This document shows positions 51,933-60,943 of a stretch of DNA of 64,000 nucleotides, piece by piece; position 1 is the first letter of the stretch, and every line of letters begins with the position of its first letter. Where the stretch lies: assembly GCF_016888335.1 (NCBI RefSeq), contig NZ_JAFEJG010000004.1, positions 1,798,001 to 1,862,000 on the forward strand, written 5' to 3'. Source of the stretch: Janibacter endophyticus (GTDB taxonomy: Bacteria > Actinomycetota > Actinomycetes > Actinomycetales > Dermatophilaceae). The notes under the pieces are model-generated. The model saw only the letters and a list, made by a program, of their open reading frames with translations, was not told where the DNA came from and searched no databases. The translations under genes were made by a program, and so were the position numbers.

Positions 51933-54044
51933 TCAGGCGGGGACGGAGGCGACACCGGCAGGCAGGAAGCGCTTGCCGTTGACCTTCTCCGAGACGCCCT
52001 CACGGTCGAGGAGCGGGGTGAGACCGCCGTTCCAGAACTGGAAGCCGGCACCGGTGATCATCGCGAGGTCGATGTCCATCGGGGCCTGGGCGACGCCGTC
52101 GGCCAGCATGAGGTGGACCTCCTCGGCGAGGACGCCGAGGACCCGCTCACGAACCTGCTCGGCGGTCAGCTCGACCGGGGACTCCGGCTGCACCTGCGCG
52201 GCGAGCAGCTCGGGGTCGGCGACGGGCTTGCCGCTGTCCCAGAGGTAGTAGCCGGGCTTCTTCATCTCGACCATCTTCTGCAGGTTCGGCGAGACGTAGA
52301 AGCGGTCGCCGAAGGCGCGGTGGAGGGTCTCGCTGTTGTGCAGGGCGATGGCCGGGCCGACGAGCCCCAGGAGGACGAAGGGCGGCATCGGCGCGAGGCC
52401 GGCGATGCCCTGGTCCGCGACCTCGACGGGGGTGCCCTCGTCGACGATCTTGCTGTACTCGCCCATGAAGCGACCGAGCAGGCGGTTGGTGATGAAGGAG
52501 GCGCTGTCCTTGACGAGGATGCACGTCTTCTTCAGGCCCTTGCCGACGGCGAACGCCGTGGCCAGCGCGGCGTCGTCGGTCTTCTCGCCGGGGATGATCT
52601 CGAGCAGCGGCATGACCGCGACCGGGTTGAAGAAGTGGAAACCCACGACCCGCTCCGGGTGCTGGAGGTCCTCGGCCATCTCGGTGATCGAGAGGGACGA
52701 GGTGTTCGACGCGAGGACGCACTCGGGCCCCACGATCGCCTCGACCTCGGCCCAGACGGTCTTCTTGACCGACATCTCCTCGAAGACCGCCTCGATGACG
52801 AAGTCGGCGTCGGCGAAGCCCTCCTTGCTCGTGGAGCCGGTGATGAGGCCCTTGAGCTGGTTGGCCTTGTCCTGGGTGATCTTGCCCTTCTCGAGGGACT
52901 TGTCGATCTCGCTGTGGACATAACCGACTCCCCGCGCGACTCTCTCTTCGTCGAGGTCGGTCATGACGACCGGCACCTTGAGCGAGCGGATGAAGAGCAT
53001 CGCGAGCTGGCTGGCCATGAGACCGGCGCCGACGATGCCGACCTTGCCGACCGGGCGAGCCAGCGACTTGTCCGGAGCGCCGGCGGGACGCTTGGCGCGC
53101 TTCTGGACGAGGTCGAAGGAGTACAGCCCGGCGCGGAGCTCGTCACCCATGAGGAGGTCGCCGAGCGCCTCGTCCTCGGCGGCGAAGGCGGTGTCGCGGT
53201 CCGAGGTGCGCGCCGCCTCGACAAGGTCGATCGCGCGGTACGGGGCGGGCGACTTGCCCGAGGTCTTGGCGTCGGCGAGCGCGCGGGCGGCGTCCGCCGC
53301 AGCCTTCCATACCCCTTCGTCCTCGGTGACCGGAGTGCGCTCGACCGTCGTCTCGCCGGTGACCACGGAGGCGGCCCAGGCGATGGACTTCTCGAGGAAG
53401 TCGACCGGGGCGAACATCGTGTCGGCGATGCCGAGCTTGAAGGCCGACGGCCCGTTGAGCATCCGGTTCATGTTGAGCGGGTTCTCGACGATGACCTTGA
53501 GCGCCGCCTCCGGGCCGATGAGGCGCGGCAGCAGGTAGCAGCCGCCCCAGCCGGGGACGAGGCCGAGGAAGACCTCGGGCAGGGCCAGCGCCGGGACCCC
53601 GGCGGAGATGGTGCGGTAGTCGCACGCGAGGGCGATCTCGACGCCGCCGCCCATCGCCGCGCCGTTGACGAAGGCGAAGGTCGGGACGGGCAGGTCGGAG
53701 ATCGAGGCGAAGGCGGCGTGGCCGGCCTGGGCGATCTGGGTCGCCTGCTCGCGCTTCGTCACCGTGGGCACGCCCGAGAGGTCAGCGCCGACGGCGAAGA
53801 TGAACGGCTTGCCGGTGATGGCGACCGCCTGGATCTCGCCCGCCTCGGCCCGCTGGCGCAGGCCGGCGACGGTCTCGGTGAGCTCGGCGATGCCCGCCTC
53901 GCCGAAGGTGTTCGGCTTGGTGTGGTCGAAGCCGTTGTCGAGGGTGATGAGGGCGAGCGTGCCGGCACCGCCCGGGAGGGCGACGTCCTGCACCGGGGTG
54001 TGCGTGACGACCTCGGCGCGCTCGGTCTGGGTCTGCTCGGTCAT
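51933..54044 (-). CDS. fadB: Multifunctional fatty-acid oxidation protein (enoyl-CoA hydratase/3-hydroxyacyl-CoA dehydrogenase)
   Basis: 703 aa from ATG 54044 with AAGGAGG upstream. The N-terminal crotonase domain (about 20-260) has KPFIFAVGADLSGV and the oxyanion region NGAAMGGGVEIALACDYRT with FLGLVPGWGG. The NAD-binding dehydrogenase domain starts at GKVGIVGAGLMASQLAMLF (about 335), with NTSSLSI, GFHFFNPV and the catalytic His in that segment, then the C-terminal dimer domain (SFITNRLLGRFMGEY). It carries out two steps of beta-oxidation. The first gene of the pair, fadA, ends 2 nt upstream, so they form an operon giving the beta-oxidation complex. Confidence 0.95.
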   Translation of the reverse strand: MTEQTQTERAEVVTHTPVQDVALPGGAGTLALITLDNGFDHTKPNTFGEAGIAELTETVAGLRQRAEAGEIQAVAITGKPFIFAVGADLSGVPTVTKREQATQIAQAGHAAFASISDLPVPTFAFVNGAAMGGGVEIALACDYRTISAGVPALALPEVFLGLVPGWGGCYLLPRLIGPEAALKVIVENPLNMNRMLNGPSAFKLGIADTMFAPVDFLEKSIAWAASVVTGETTVERTPVTEDEGVWKAAADAARALADAKTSGKSPAPYRAIDLVEAARTSDRDTAFAAEDEALGDLLMGDELRAGLYSFDLVQKRAKRPAGAPDKSLARPVGKVGIVGAGLMASQLAMLFIRSLKVPVVMTDLDEERVARGVGYVHSEIDKSLEKGKITQDKANQLKGLITGSTSKEGFADADFVIEAVFEEMSVKKTVWAEVEAIVGPECVLASNTSSLSITEMAEDLQHPERVVGFHFFNPVAVMPLLEIIPGEKTDDAALATAFAVGKGLKKTCILVKDSASFITNRLLGRFMGEYSKIVDEGTPVEVADQGIAGLAPMPPFVLLGLVGPAIALHNSETLHRAFGDRFYVSPNLQKMVEMKKPGYYLWDSGKPVADPELLAAQVQPESPVELTAEQVRERVLGVLAEEVHLMLADGVAQAPMDIDLAMITGAGFQFWNGGLTPLLDREGVSEKVNGKRFLPAGVASVPA

Positions 54045-54046
54045 GC

Positions 54047-55258
54047 TCAGGCCTCCTTGCCGTAGTCGGCGTGGTGGGGGTTCTCCCAGATGACGGCGCC
54101 GCCCATGCCGATGCCGATGCACATGGCGGTCATGCCGTAGCGGACGCTGGGGTCCTCCTCGAACTGGCGGGCGAGCTGGTTCATGAGGCGCACCGCGGAG
54201 CTGGCGAGGGGGTGACCGGTCGCGATGGCGCCGCCGTAGCGGTTGACCTTCTCGCTGTCGTCCGGGATGCCGAAGTGCTCGAGGAAGGCGAGCACCTGCA
54301 CGGCGAAGGCCTCGTTGAGCTCGAAGAGACCGATGTCGTCGATGGTCAGGCCCGCCTTGGCGAGGGCCTTCTCGGCGGCCGGGACCGGGCCGTAGCCCAT
54401 GACCTCGGGCTCGACGCCGACGAAGGCGAACTCGACGAGCCGCATCTTCACCGGGAGGCCGAGCTCCTGGGCCGCGTCCTCGGAGGCGAGGATGCACGCG
54501 GTCGCGCCGTCGTTGAGGCCGGCGGCGTTGCCCGCGGTGACCGCGCCGTGGGGGCGGAAGGGGGTCTTGAGGCCCTGGAGGTCCTCCATCGTCGTCTGCG
54601 GGCGGGGCGGCTCGTCGGTCGTCGCGAGGCCCCAGCCCTTCTCGGCGTGGCGCGTGGCCATCGGCGCGAGGTCGGGCTGGATCTTGCCGTCCTCGTAGGC
54701 CTTCGCGAGCTTGGCCTGGCTGCCGAGGGCGTAGTGGTCGCTGCGCTCCTTGGTCAGGCTCGGGTAGCGGTCGTGGAGGTTCTCGGCCGTCTTGCCCATG
54801 ACGAGCGCGCTGGGGTCGACGAGCTTCTCGGCGACGATGCGCGGGTTGGGGTCGACGCCCTCACCCATGGGGTGGCGGCCCATGTGCTCGACACCGCCGG
54901 CGATGGCGACGTCGATCGCGCCGAAGGAGATTGCGCCGGCGACGTTGGTCACCGCGGTCATCGCGCCGGCGCACATGCGGTCGACGGAGTAGCCGGGGGT
55001 CGTGTTGGGCAGGCCGGAGAGGAGGGCGGCCATGCGGCCGAGGGTCAGGCCCTGGTCGCCGATCTGGGTGGTCGCGGCGATGGCGACCTCCTCGACCTTC
55101 TCCGGGGGCAGGTCGGGGTTGCGCTCGAGGAGCTCACGGATGCAGCGGATGACCAGGTCGTCGGCGCGGGTCTGGGCGTACATGCCCTTCTCACCGGCCT
55201 TGCCGAACGGCGTACGGACGCCATCGACGAATACGACCTCTCGCATGGTGCGGGGCAC
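54047..55258 (-). CDS. fadA: Acetyl-CoA acyltransferase (thiolase)
   Basis: 403 aa from GTG 55258 with GAAGG upstream; an ATG four codons later is also possible. The thiolase fold has the nucleophile Cys in VDRMCAGAMTAV, the active-site loops NEAFAVQVLAFLE and GGAIATGHPLASSAVR, and the catalytic Cys in MTAMCIGIGMGGAVIWE near the end. It cleaves 3-ketoacyl-CoA as the last step of the FadB cycle. The order fadA-fadB, 2 nt apart, indicates one transcript. The upstream gap holds a duplicated hairpin. Confidence 0.95.
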   Translation of the reverse strand: MPRTMREVVFVDGVRTPFGKAGEKGMYAQTRADDLVIRCIRELLERNPDLPPEKVEEVAIAATTQIGDQGLTLGRMAALLSGLPNTTPGYSVDRMCAGAMTAVTNVAGAISFGAIDVAIAGGVEHMGRHPMGEGVDPNPRIVAEKLVDPSALVMGKTAENLHDRYPSLTKERSDHYALGSQAKLAKAYEDGKIQPDLAPMATRHAEKGWGLATTDEPPRPQTTMEDLQGLKTPFRPHGAVTAGNAAGLNDGATACILASEDAAQELGLPVKMRLVEFAFVGVEPEVMGYGPVPAAEKALAKAGLTIDDIGLFELNEAFAVQVLAFLEHFGIPDDSEKVNRYGGAIATGHPLASSAVRLMNQLARQFEEDPSVRYGMTAMCIGIGMGGAVIWENPHHADYGKEA

Positions 55259-55387
55259 GGTTCGCCTTCACTTTCGTCGGGGGAACGGACGGGCGGCCCG
55301 CGACACGGGCTCCCGCTCTGCAGGCTACTAAGCGAGCGCTCACCTCGACAGTGGTTGGGAGGTGATCACCCCCACACGACCCGCAAC

Positions 55388-55488
55388 GTCCGCCACGGTG
55401 GGTGTCAGCGCCCCACGGCGGCGGACACAAGCGGTTGCCGCGGCACAACGTCCGCCACGGTGGGTGTCAGTGCCCCACGGTGGCGGAC
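55388..55488. repeat. Duplicated 39-nt hairpin unit upstream of fadA
   Basis: Two copies, 55388-55426 and 55450-55488, differing at two positions, with a period of 62 nt. Each unit is itself an inverted repeat: GTCCGCCAC on the left and GTGGCGGAC (or GGCGGCGGAC in copy 1) on the right, around a TGTCAG centre, with CACGGTGGG and CCCCACGG inside. The two differing bases keep the stems. They lie in the 246-nt gap between ribonuclease D and fadA, on the 5' side of fadA. Confidence 0.9.
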
Positions 55489-55504
55489 GCAAGGGCGAAG
55501 GGGG

Positions 55505-56722
55505 TCAGCCCGGGTGCTCGGTGAAGGCCGCCTCGAGCATGGGGGCGACGATCGCGCGCTGCCACCCGCGGACGCCGTGCCCGGCCAGGGCGGCGTCGAA
55601 GCCGGCGGCGCTGTGCTCGGCCGGGGGCGTCCAGACGACGCGGCGAAGGGGGTCGGGCGCGCAGACGTTCTCGACCGGGATCGAGCGCTCCTCGGCGAAG
55701 ACGGTGAGCCGCTCGCGGGTGGCGGTGAGCCGTGCCGCGGCCAGGGGGTTGCGGTCGGCCCAGCTGCGCTGCGGGGGTGGGCCGTCGCCCTTGACCGAGG
55801 CGGCGGGGAGGTCCTCGTCGGCGAGGGCGCGGGCCCGCTCGACGGCGGCGAGCCACTGGCGACCGTAGCGCGGGATGCTGCGCGGCGAGCGGGGCAGGTC
55901 GGCGATGCTCCTGGGCGGCTCCATCGCGATGGCGACGAGCGCGGCGTCGGGCGCCACCCGGCCGGGGGAGACGTCGCGCTCCTGGGCGATCTGGTCGCGG
56001 GCGTACCAGAGCTCACGCACCGTCGCGAGCACGCGCGGCTTGCGGATCTTGTGCATCCCGGAGGTGCGCCGCCAGGGCTCCTCCTTGACGTTGGGCTGCC
56101 AGGTGAGCAGCGCGTCGAACTCCTCGCGCGCCCAGTCGCTCTTGCCCTGGACGGCGAGGTCGACTCCCATGAGGTTGCGGACCTCGGCGAGCACCTCGAC
56201 GTCGAGTGCCGCGTAGCGCAGCCACGGCTCGGGCAGGGGACGGGTGGACCAGTCGACCGCCGAGTGCTCCTTGGCCAGGCTCAGCCCGAGGTAGTGCTCG
56301 ACGACGGCGGCCAGCCCGACGCGGGGCAGCCCGAGCAGCCGCGCGGCGAGCTCGGTGTCGAAGAGCTGGCGCGGCCGCAGCCCGACCTCGGCGAGGCACG
56401 CGAGGTCCTGCGTCGCGGCGTGGAGCAGCCACTCGGCGCTGCCGATCGCCCGGTCGAGCGGGCTGAGGTCGGGCAGGGCGATGGGGTCGATGAGCCAGGT
56501 GCCGGCGTCCTCACGGCGCACCTGGACGAGGTACGCGCGCTGACCGTAGCGGTAGCCGGAGGCACGCTCGGCGTCGAGGGCGACCGGTCCGCTGCCGGAG
56601 GCGATCGCCGTGGCGCACTCGATGAGCTGGCGCTCGGAGGTGATGACGTCGGGGACCCCGTGCTCGGGGTCGGAGAGGACGGTCGGGGGTGCCGGCTCCT
56701 CCGCCGACGCGTTCTCGCTCAC
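55505..56722 (-). CDS. Ribonuclease D/HRDC family exonuclease
   Basis: 405 aa from GTG 56722. The DEDD-type 3'-5' exonuclease domain has PVALDAERASGYRYGQRA (first Asp and Glu), LLHAATQDLACL and the C-terminal WLRYAALDVEVL. An HRDC-like helical domain appears after about 230 (KIRKPRVLATVRELWYARD). It resembles RNase D, which trims RNA 3' ends, rather than a DNA polymerase. The GTG lies at the overlap with the DUF3000 stop. It is the last gene of a DUF3000/RNase D pair. Confidence 0.9.
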   Translation of the reverse strand: MSENASAEEPAPPTVLSDPEHGVPDVITSERQLIECATAIASGSGPVALDAERASGYRYGQRAYLVQVRREDAGTWLIDPIALPDLSPLDRAIGSAEWLLHAATQDLACLAEVGLRPRQLFDTELAARLLGLPRVGLAAVVEHYLGLSLAKEHSAVDWSTRPLPEPWLRYAALDVEVLAEVRNLMGVDLAVQGKSDWAREEFDALLTWQPNVKEEPWRRTSGMHKIRKPRVLATVRELWYARDQIAQERDVSPGRVAPDAALVAIAMEPPRSIADLPRSPRSIPRYGRQWLAAVERARALADEDLPAASVKGDGPPPQRSWADRNPLAAARLTATRERLTVFAEERSIPVENVCAPDPLRRVVWTPPAEHSAAGFDAALAGHGVRGWQRAIVAPMLEAAFTEHPG

Positions 56723-57300
56723 CGGCGGCGCCCGGGCAGCGCGACGACGCCCTCGGGCAGCGGGGGGAGCCCCCCGATCGTGCACAGCAGGTCGATCCAC
56801 GCCTCGAGGTGCGCACCGACCGAGGCGTCGGCGGGGCTCCACGACGCGCGGATCTCCATCTCGACGGTCGCGGGGCGGTCGTCGAGGTCGCCGAAGGACT
56901 CCGAGACCACCCGGGTCACGGTGCCCGCCTCGGCGATGACGTCGATGCCACGGTCCCGCAGGGCGTCGAGCAGCCAGGACCAACCGACCTCGCCGAGCAC
57001 CGGGTCGCCCGCGACCTCGGCCTCGAGCTCGGCCCGGGCGTAGGTGACGACCCGCCAGGGGCCCTCCCAGGGCTCGGGGGCCGCGATGTCGTGCAGGAGG
57101 ACGAAGCGACCGGTCGCGAGCTCGGTCTCGCCGTCGTCGGCGAGGACGTCGCCGGTCATCGCGACGGCGTCGGGCGCGATACGGGTCGGGGCGGGCACCT
57201 CGGTGAGCCGGACCTCGGGGCGCACCCGGGCGGCGTGGAGCTCGGCGAGCGCGAAGGAGAACTCGCCGTCGCCGTGGACGGAGGTCGGTCGGGAGGCCAC
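56719..57300 (-). CDS. DUF3000 family protein
   Basis: 193 aa from GTG 57300, fixed by a leaderless TAACCT element 7 nt upstream (57313-57308, minus strand). The conserved actinobacterial core includes GEFSFALAELHAARVRPEVR, FVLLHDIAAPEPWEGPWRVV, GWSWLLDALRDRGIDV and ASVGAHLEAWIDLLCTIGGL near the end. No enzyme motif; function unknown. Its stop overlaps the ribonuclease D start. Confidence 0.9.
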   Translation of the reverse strand: MASRPTSVHGDGEFSFALAELHAARVRPEVRLTEVPAPTRIAPDAVAMTGDVLADDGETELATGRFVLLHDIAAPEPWEGPWRVVTYARAELEAEVAGDPVLGEVGWSWLLDALRDRGIDVIAEAGTVTRVVSESFGDLDDRPATVEMEIRASWSPADASVGAHLEAWIDLLCTIGGLPPLPEGVVALPGRRR

Positions 57301-57353
57301 ATCCTCGAGGTTAGGTCGGCGCCCGGCCCAGCCGGGGTTGCCACGCCGACGGA

Positions 57354-57377
57354 CGAAGGGGTGGGCTCACCCCTTCG
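57354..57377. repeat. CGAAGGGG-arm hairpin in a divergent promoter region
   Basis: Ten-bp arms CGAAGGGGTG (57354-57363) and CACCCCTTCG (57368-57377) with a 4-nt loop, midway between the divergent DUF3000 and hemE starts. A position between two promoters argues against a terminator role for this copy. Confidence 0.8.
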
Positions 57378-57409
57378 CCCCGGTTTAGGCCCAGGTGGGC
57401 CGGGTGGGG

Positions 57410-57424
57410 GAGGATCGAGGGGTG
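57410..57424 (+). promoter_or_regulatory. Leaderless promoter of hemE
   Basis: GAGGAT at 57410-57415, 6 nt, then GTG 57422. The first -10 base deviates from T. No Shine-Dalgarno sequence. Confidence 0.5.
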
Positions 57425-58495
57425 ACGACGTACGACCCGACCCTGCCGCCCGCGACCACCCCTGACGACAGCGACCTCGTGCGCGCAGCCCGAGGGCTGC
57501 CCGTGCGACGGACCCCGGTGTGGTTCATGCGCCAGGCCGGCCGGTCACTGCCGGAGTACCGGGCGCTCCGTGAGGGCAACGAGATGCTCGCCGCGTGCCG
57601 CACCCCTGACCTCGTCACCGAGATCACGATGCAGCCGGTGCGCCGGCACGGTGTCGACGGAGCGATCTTCTTCTCCGACATCGTCGTGCCGGTCCACGCC
57701 GTCGGGGTCGACCTCGACATCGTGCCCGGCCGGGGGCCGGTGATGGCCGAGCCCTTCCGTACCCGCGCCGACCTCGACCGGCTGCCCGAGCTGACCCCCG
57801 AGCACGTCCCCGACATCACCGAGTCGGTGCGGCGCCTCGTCGACGAGCTCGGCCCGACGCCGCTCATCGGCTTCGCCGGGGCACCCTTCACGCTCGCGTC
57901 GTACCTCGTCGAGGGCGGCCCGAGCAAGAACCACGAGCGCACCAAGGCGCTCATGCACGGCGACCCGCAGCTGTGGCACGACCTGTGCGCGCGGCTCGCG
58001 ACGATCGCCGGTGCCTTCCTGCGGGTCCAGATCGAGGCCGGGGCGAGCATCGTCCAGCTCTTCGACAGCTGGGCCGGCTTCCTCTCCCGCGCCGACTACG
58101 TGACGCACGTCCAGCCGCACTCGGCGGCAGCCCTGGCGATGGTCGCCGACCTCGGTGTCCCGACGATCCACTTCGGTGTCGGGACCGGTGAGCTGCTCGT
58201 CGACATGGGCGCGGCCGGGGCCGACGTCGTCGGCGTCGACTACCGGGTCGCGCTGCCCGATGCCATCGAGCGGCTCGGCGGCCGGTACGCCGTCCAGGGC
58301 AACCTCGACCCCGCGCTGCTCTTCGCCCCGTGGGAGCCGCTCGCGGCCGCCGTCGACCGCATCGTCGCGGAGGGCCATGCCGCCCCGGGCCACATCTTCA
58401 ACCTCGGCCACGGGGTCCTGCCGACGACCGACCCCGGCGTCATCACCGCCGTCACGGAGCGGGTGCACCAGCAGTCGGCCGGGCCGCAGGGCTGA
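57422..58495 (+). CDS. hemE: Uroporphyrinogen decarboxylase
   Basis: 357 aa from GTG. It removes four carboxyl groups from uroporphyrinogen III, giving coproporphyrinogen III. The family signature [19 protein letters not shown] opens the barrel, with [19 protein letters not shown] (catalytic Asp), [31 protein letters not shown] and [13 protein letters not shown] (C-terminal signature). Next steps, cgoX and chdC, lie 1 kb downstream on the same strand. The last 44 nt overlap the convergent DUF4349 gene. Confidence 0.96.
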   Translation: MTTYDPTLPPATTPDDSDLVRAARGLPVRRTPVWFMRQAGRSLPEYRALREGNEMLAACRTPDLVTEITMQPVRRHGVDGAIFFSDIVVPVHAVGVDLDIVPGRGPVMAEPFRTRADLDRLPELTPEHVPDITESVRRLVDELGPTPLIGFAGAPFTLASYLVEGGPSKNHERTKALMHGDPQLWHDLCARLATIAGAFLRVQIEAGASIVQLFDSWAGFLSRADYVTHVQPHSAAALAMVADLGVPTIHFGVGTGELLVDMGAAGADVVGVDYRVALPDAIERLGGRYAVQGNLDPALLFAPWEPLAAAVDRIVAEGHAAPGHIFNLGHGVLPTTDPGVITAVTERVHQQSAGPQG

Positions 58496-59372
58496 CCCGC
58501 CGGCGGCGCCGCCACCACAGCACCGGCGGGCCGAGGACCAGCCCACCGGCCAGGGCGAAGGGGGTCAGCGCGCCGAGCGCGGTGAGGGTCGTCCGGGCCG
58601 ACCCGGTGAAGGCGTCCCACCCGGCGGCCAGCCCCGCGAGGAAGCCGTCCTCGGGGTCCGCCGGCGCCCCCTCCTCGGTGAGGCTCACGGTGATCGGCGA
58701 CATCGTCGTGCGTGCCTTGATGGCATCGAGCTGGGCGAGGAGCGCCTCGAGGTCGGCCACCCGGGTCGAGAGCTCACCCTCGAGCGTGACGAGCTGCTCG
58801 ATGTCGTCGGTGCGCTCGATGAGCCGACGGATCCGGGTGATGGACGCGCGCATCGTCTCGATGCGGGACTCGGTGTCGGTGTAGGCCATGGTCTCGTCGG
58901 TGGTGCTCGTCGTCCTGCTCTCGACCGTGCCGACCTTCGCCAGCTGATCGAGGGTGGCGTCGAGCCTCGCGCTCGGGACGGTGACGATCAGCTGCCCCCA
59001 GCCGTGCTCGCTGTGCGATGAGATCTCCTCGGAGGTCACCGCTCCCTGGGACCTGACGGCGGCCGTCCGGACGGCCGCGGCGGCCTTCGTGACGTCGGCG
59101 ACGCGCAGGTCGAGGGTGGCGCTGCGTGCGAGGTGCTGCTCCCGGACCGTGAGGGTCTGGGAGCGGCGGCCGGAGACGGTGCCCGCCTCGCCGACCGCGC
59201 GGGACTCCTCGTCGGCGACCTTCGCGGCGTCCGGGGCTGCCGCACCGGCGGGCGCCGAGGAGTCGTTGCCCGAGCCGGCCGAGCAGCCGGTGACCAGGGC
59301 CGCTCCGAGGCAGAGCGCGGTGGCCACCCGGGTGGCTCGCCGCCGGCGGTGGGTGAGGGTGTGCGTGCTCAT
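58452..59372 (-). CDS. DUF4349 lipoprotein
   Basis: 306 aa from ATG with AAGGAG upstream. A Tat/Sec-like basic N-terminus ([17 protein letters not shown]) ends in the lipobox LVTGCSAG, so it is a surface lipoprotein. The DUF4349 core (about 75-225) contains [22 protein letters not shown]-rich [14 protein letters not shown] and a coiled-coil [19 protein letters not shown]. One C-terminal membrane segment (about 265-290) is followed by an Arg-rich tail. Function unknown. It is convergent with hemE and overlaps it by 44 nt. Confidence 0.9.
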   Translation of the reverse strand: MSTHTLTHRRRRATRVATALCLGAALVTGCSAGSGNDSSAPAGAAAPDAAKVADEESRAVGEAGTVSGRRSQTLTVREQHLARSATLDLRVADVTKAAAAVRTAAVRSQGAVTSEEISSHSEHGWGQLIVTVPSARLDATLDQLAKVGTVESRTTSTTDETMAYTDTESRIETMRASITRIRRLIERTDDIEQLVTLEGELSTRVADLEALLAQLDAIKARTTMSPITVSLTEEGAPADPEDGFLAGLAAGWDAFTGSARTTLTALGALTPFALAGGLVLGPPVLWWRRRRRVSPAARPTAGAPAP

Positions 59373-59485
59373 CGGTGACTCCTTGGTCGGTCCCTGCGCC
59401 GCGTCCCCGCGGCGTCGAGGGTCTGACGGGTCGGGCGCTCCGCCGGTTCCACCCAGGCCGGTCACGATGCGGTCACGCAGGGTGA

Positions 59486-59500
59486 GAGAGTTGGGGCATG
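59486..59500 (+). promoter_or_regulatory. Probable leaderless promoter of cgoX
   Basis: GAGAGT at 59486-59491, 6 nt, then ATG 59498. Weak -10 element. Confidence 0.4.
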
Positions 59501-60943
59501 GCTCGTGTCGTCGTCATCGGTGCTGGGATCGCCGGTCTGACCGCTGCCGAGCAGCTCACCGCGCACGGGCACGACGTGGTCGTCGTCGAGGGCCGTGACC
59601 GCGTCGGCGGTGTCGTCGCCCCGGCCGAGGTCGCCGGCATCCGGCTCGACGTCGGCGCCGAGTCGATCCGCGTCGCGGAGGCCGCCGAGACGATCCTCGA
59701 GGTCGCCGGGCTGAGCGCCCGTCGGGTCTCCCCGGAGCCCGTCCCGGCCCAGCTGTGGAGCCGTGGTCGCCTCGCCGCGCTGCCCGCCCGCACCTTCATG
59801 GGTGTCCCGTCCGACCCGTCGACGACCGGCGAGGTCCTCGACGCCCCCGAGCGTGAGCGCGCCGGGGCCGGTGGGCTGCCGAGCCTCGGCGAAGGGGAGG
59901 ACGCCGACGTCTCCGTGGCGTCCGGGATCTCCGCCGAGTACGGGCGTGCGGTCGTCGACCGGCTCGTCGAGCCGCTGCTCGGTGGCGTCTACGCGGGCCG
60001 GGTCGAGGACCTCTCGCTCGCCTCGACGATGCCGCCTCTGTGGGCGGCCGCCCGACGCGAGGGCTCCCTCACGGACGCGGTGCGCTCCCTCGTCCCGCCG
60101 GTCACCCCTTCGCCCTCCGCCGGCGCCGGAGCGGCGACCGGTCGACGCGGCCCGATGCTGCTCGGTCTCGAGGGCGGCGTCCACCAGCTGCCGCTCGCGC
60201 TCGCCGACATCGTCCGCGCACGCGGTGGCGAGATCCGCCTCTCGACCCTGAGCCGCGGCCTCGAGCGAACTGCCACCGGCTGGCGTGTCCTCACCGGGCC
60301 GACGACCGACCCGACCTCCCTCGACGCCGACGCCGTCGTCGTCGCCACCCCGGCGCCCGCCGCCGCCCGCCTGCTCGCCGAGGTCACCCCCTTCGCCGCC
60401 GAGGAGCTGCGCGAGGTCGAGACCGCCTCGATGGCCGTCGTCACCCTCGCCGTCCCGGCGGGCCGCGACGGCTGGGACGCCCTGCCCGGCTCGGGCTTCC
60501 TCGTGCCGGCCGTCGACGGGCGGCTCATCAAGGCGAGCACCTTCGTCAGCACGAAGTGGGGGTGGGCGCGTGACGCCGCGAGCCGCGAGGGCCTGCTGCT
60601 CCTGCGCGCCTCCGTCGGGCGGGCCGGGGAGGTCGCCGCCCTGCAGCGCGACGACGCGGACCTCACGGCCGCCGCCCTCGCCGACGTCGCCGCGGCGCTC
60701 GGCCGGCCCGTGCCGCACGTCGTCGACTCCCACGTCCAGCGGTGGGGCGGCGGGCTGCCGCAATACACCGTCGGCCACCGCGCCCGCATCGCGCGCATCG
60801 CCGCCGAGGTCGCCGCCGTCCCCGGCCTCGCCGTCACCGGCGCGAGCTACGAGGGCGTCGGCATCGCCGCCGTCGTCGCGCACGCCCGCGCCGCCGCCAC
60901 CACGATCCACGACCAGCTCGCCCGACCCAAGGAGAACGCATGA
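59498..60943 (+). CDS. cgoX: Coproporphyrinogen III oxidase (HemY/CgoX)
   Basis: 481 aa. It oxidises coproporphyrinogen III to coproporphyrin III with FAD. The Rossmann start MARVVVIGAGIAGLTAAEQL and VVVVEGRDRVGGVV are followed by conserved LDVGAESI, LLGGVYAGRVEDLSLASTMP and C-terminal GASYEGVGIAAVV (FAD-binding). In Actinobacteria this homologue makes coproporphyrin for ChdC; true protoporphyrinogen oxidase activity cannot be excluded from sequence alone. Its stop overlaps the chdC ATG (ATGA), so they are co-translated. Confidence 0.92.
   Translation: MARVVVIGAGIAGLTAAEQLTAHGHDVVVVEGRDRVGGVVAPAEVAGIRLDVGAESIRVAEAAETILEVAGLSARRVSPEPVPAQLWSRGRLAALPARTFMGVPSDPSTTGEVLDAPERERAGAGGLPSLGEGEDADVSVASGISAEYGRAVVDRLVEPLLGGVYAGRVEDLSLASTMPPLWAAARREGSLTDAVRSLVPPVTPSPSAGAGAATGRRGPMLLGLEGGVHQLPLALADIVRARGGEIRLSTLSRGLERTATGWRVLTGPTTDPTSLDADAVVVATPAPAAARLLAEVTPFAAEELREVETASMAVVTLAVPAGRDGWDALPGSGFLVPAVDGRLIKASTFVSTKWGWARDAASREGLLLLRASVGRAGEVAALQRDDADLTAAALADVAAALGRPVPHVVDSHVQRWGGGLPQYTVGHRARIARIAAEVAAVPGLAVTGASYEGVGIAAVVAHARAAATTIHDQLARPKENA

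Noticed and set aside
55388-55488. CRISPR array
   Set aside because: Only two units, each an inverted repeat, with one 23-nt spacer; no cas gene nearby.
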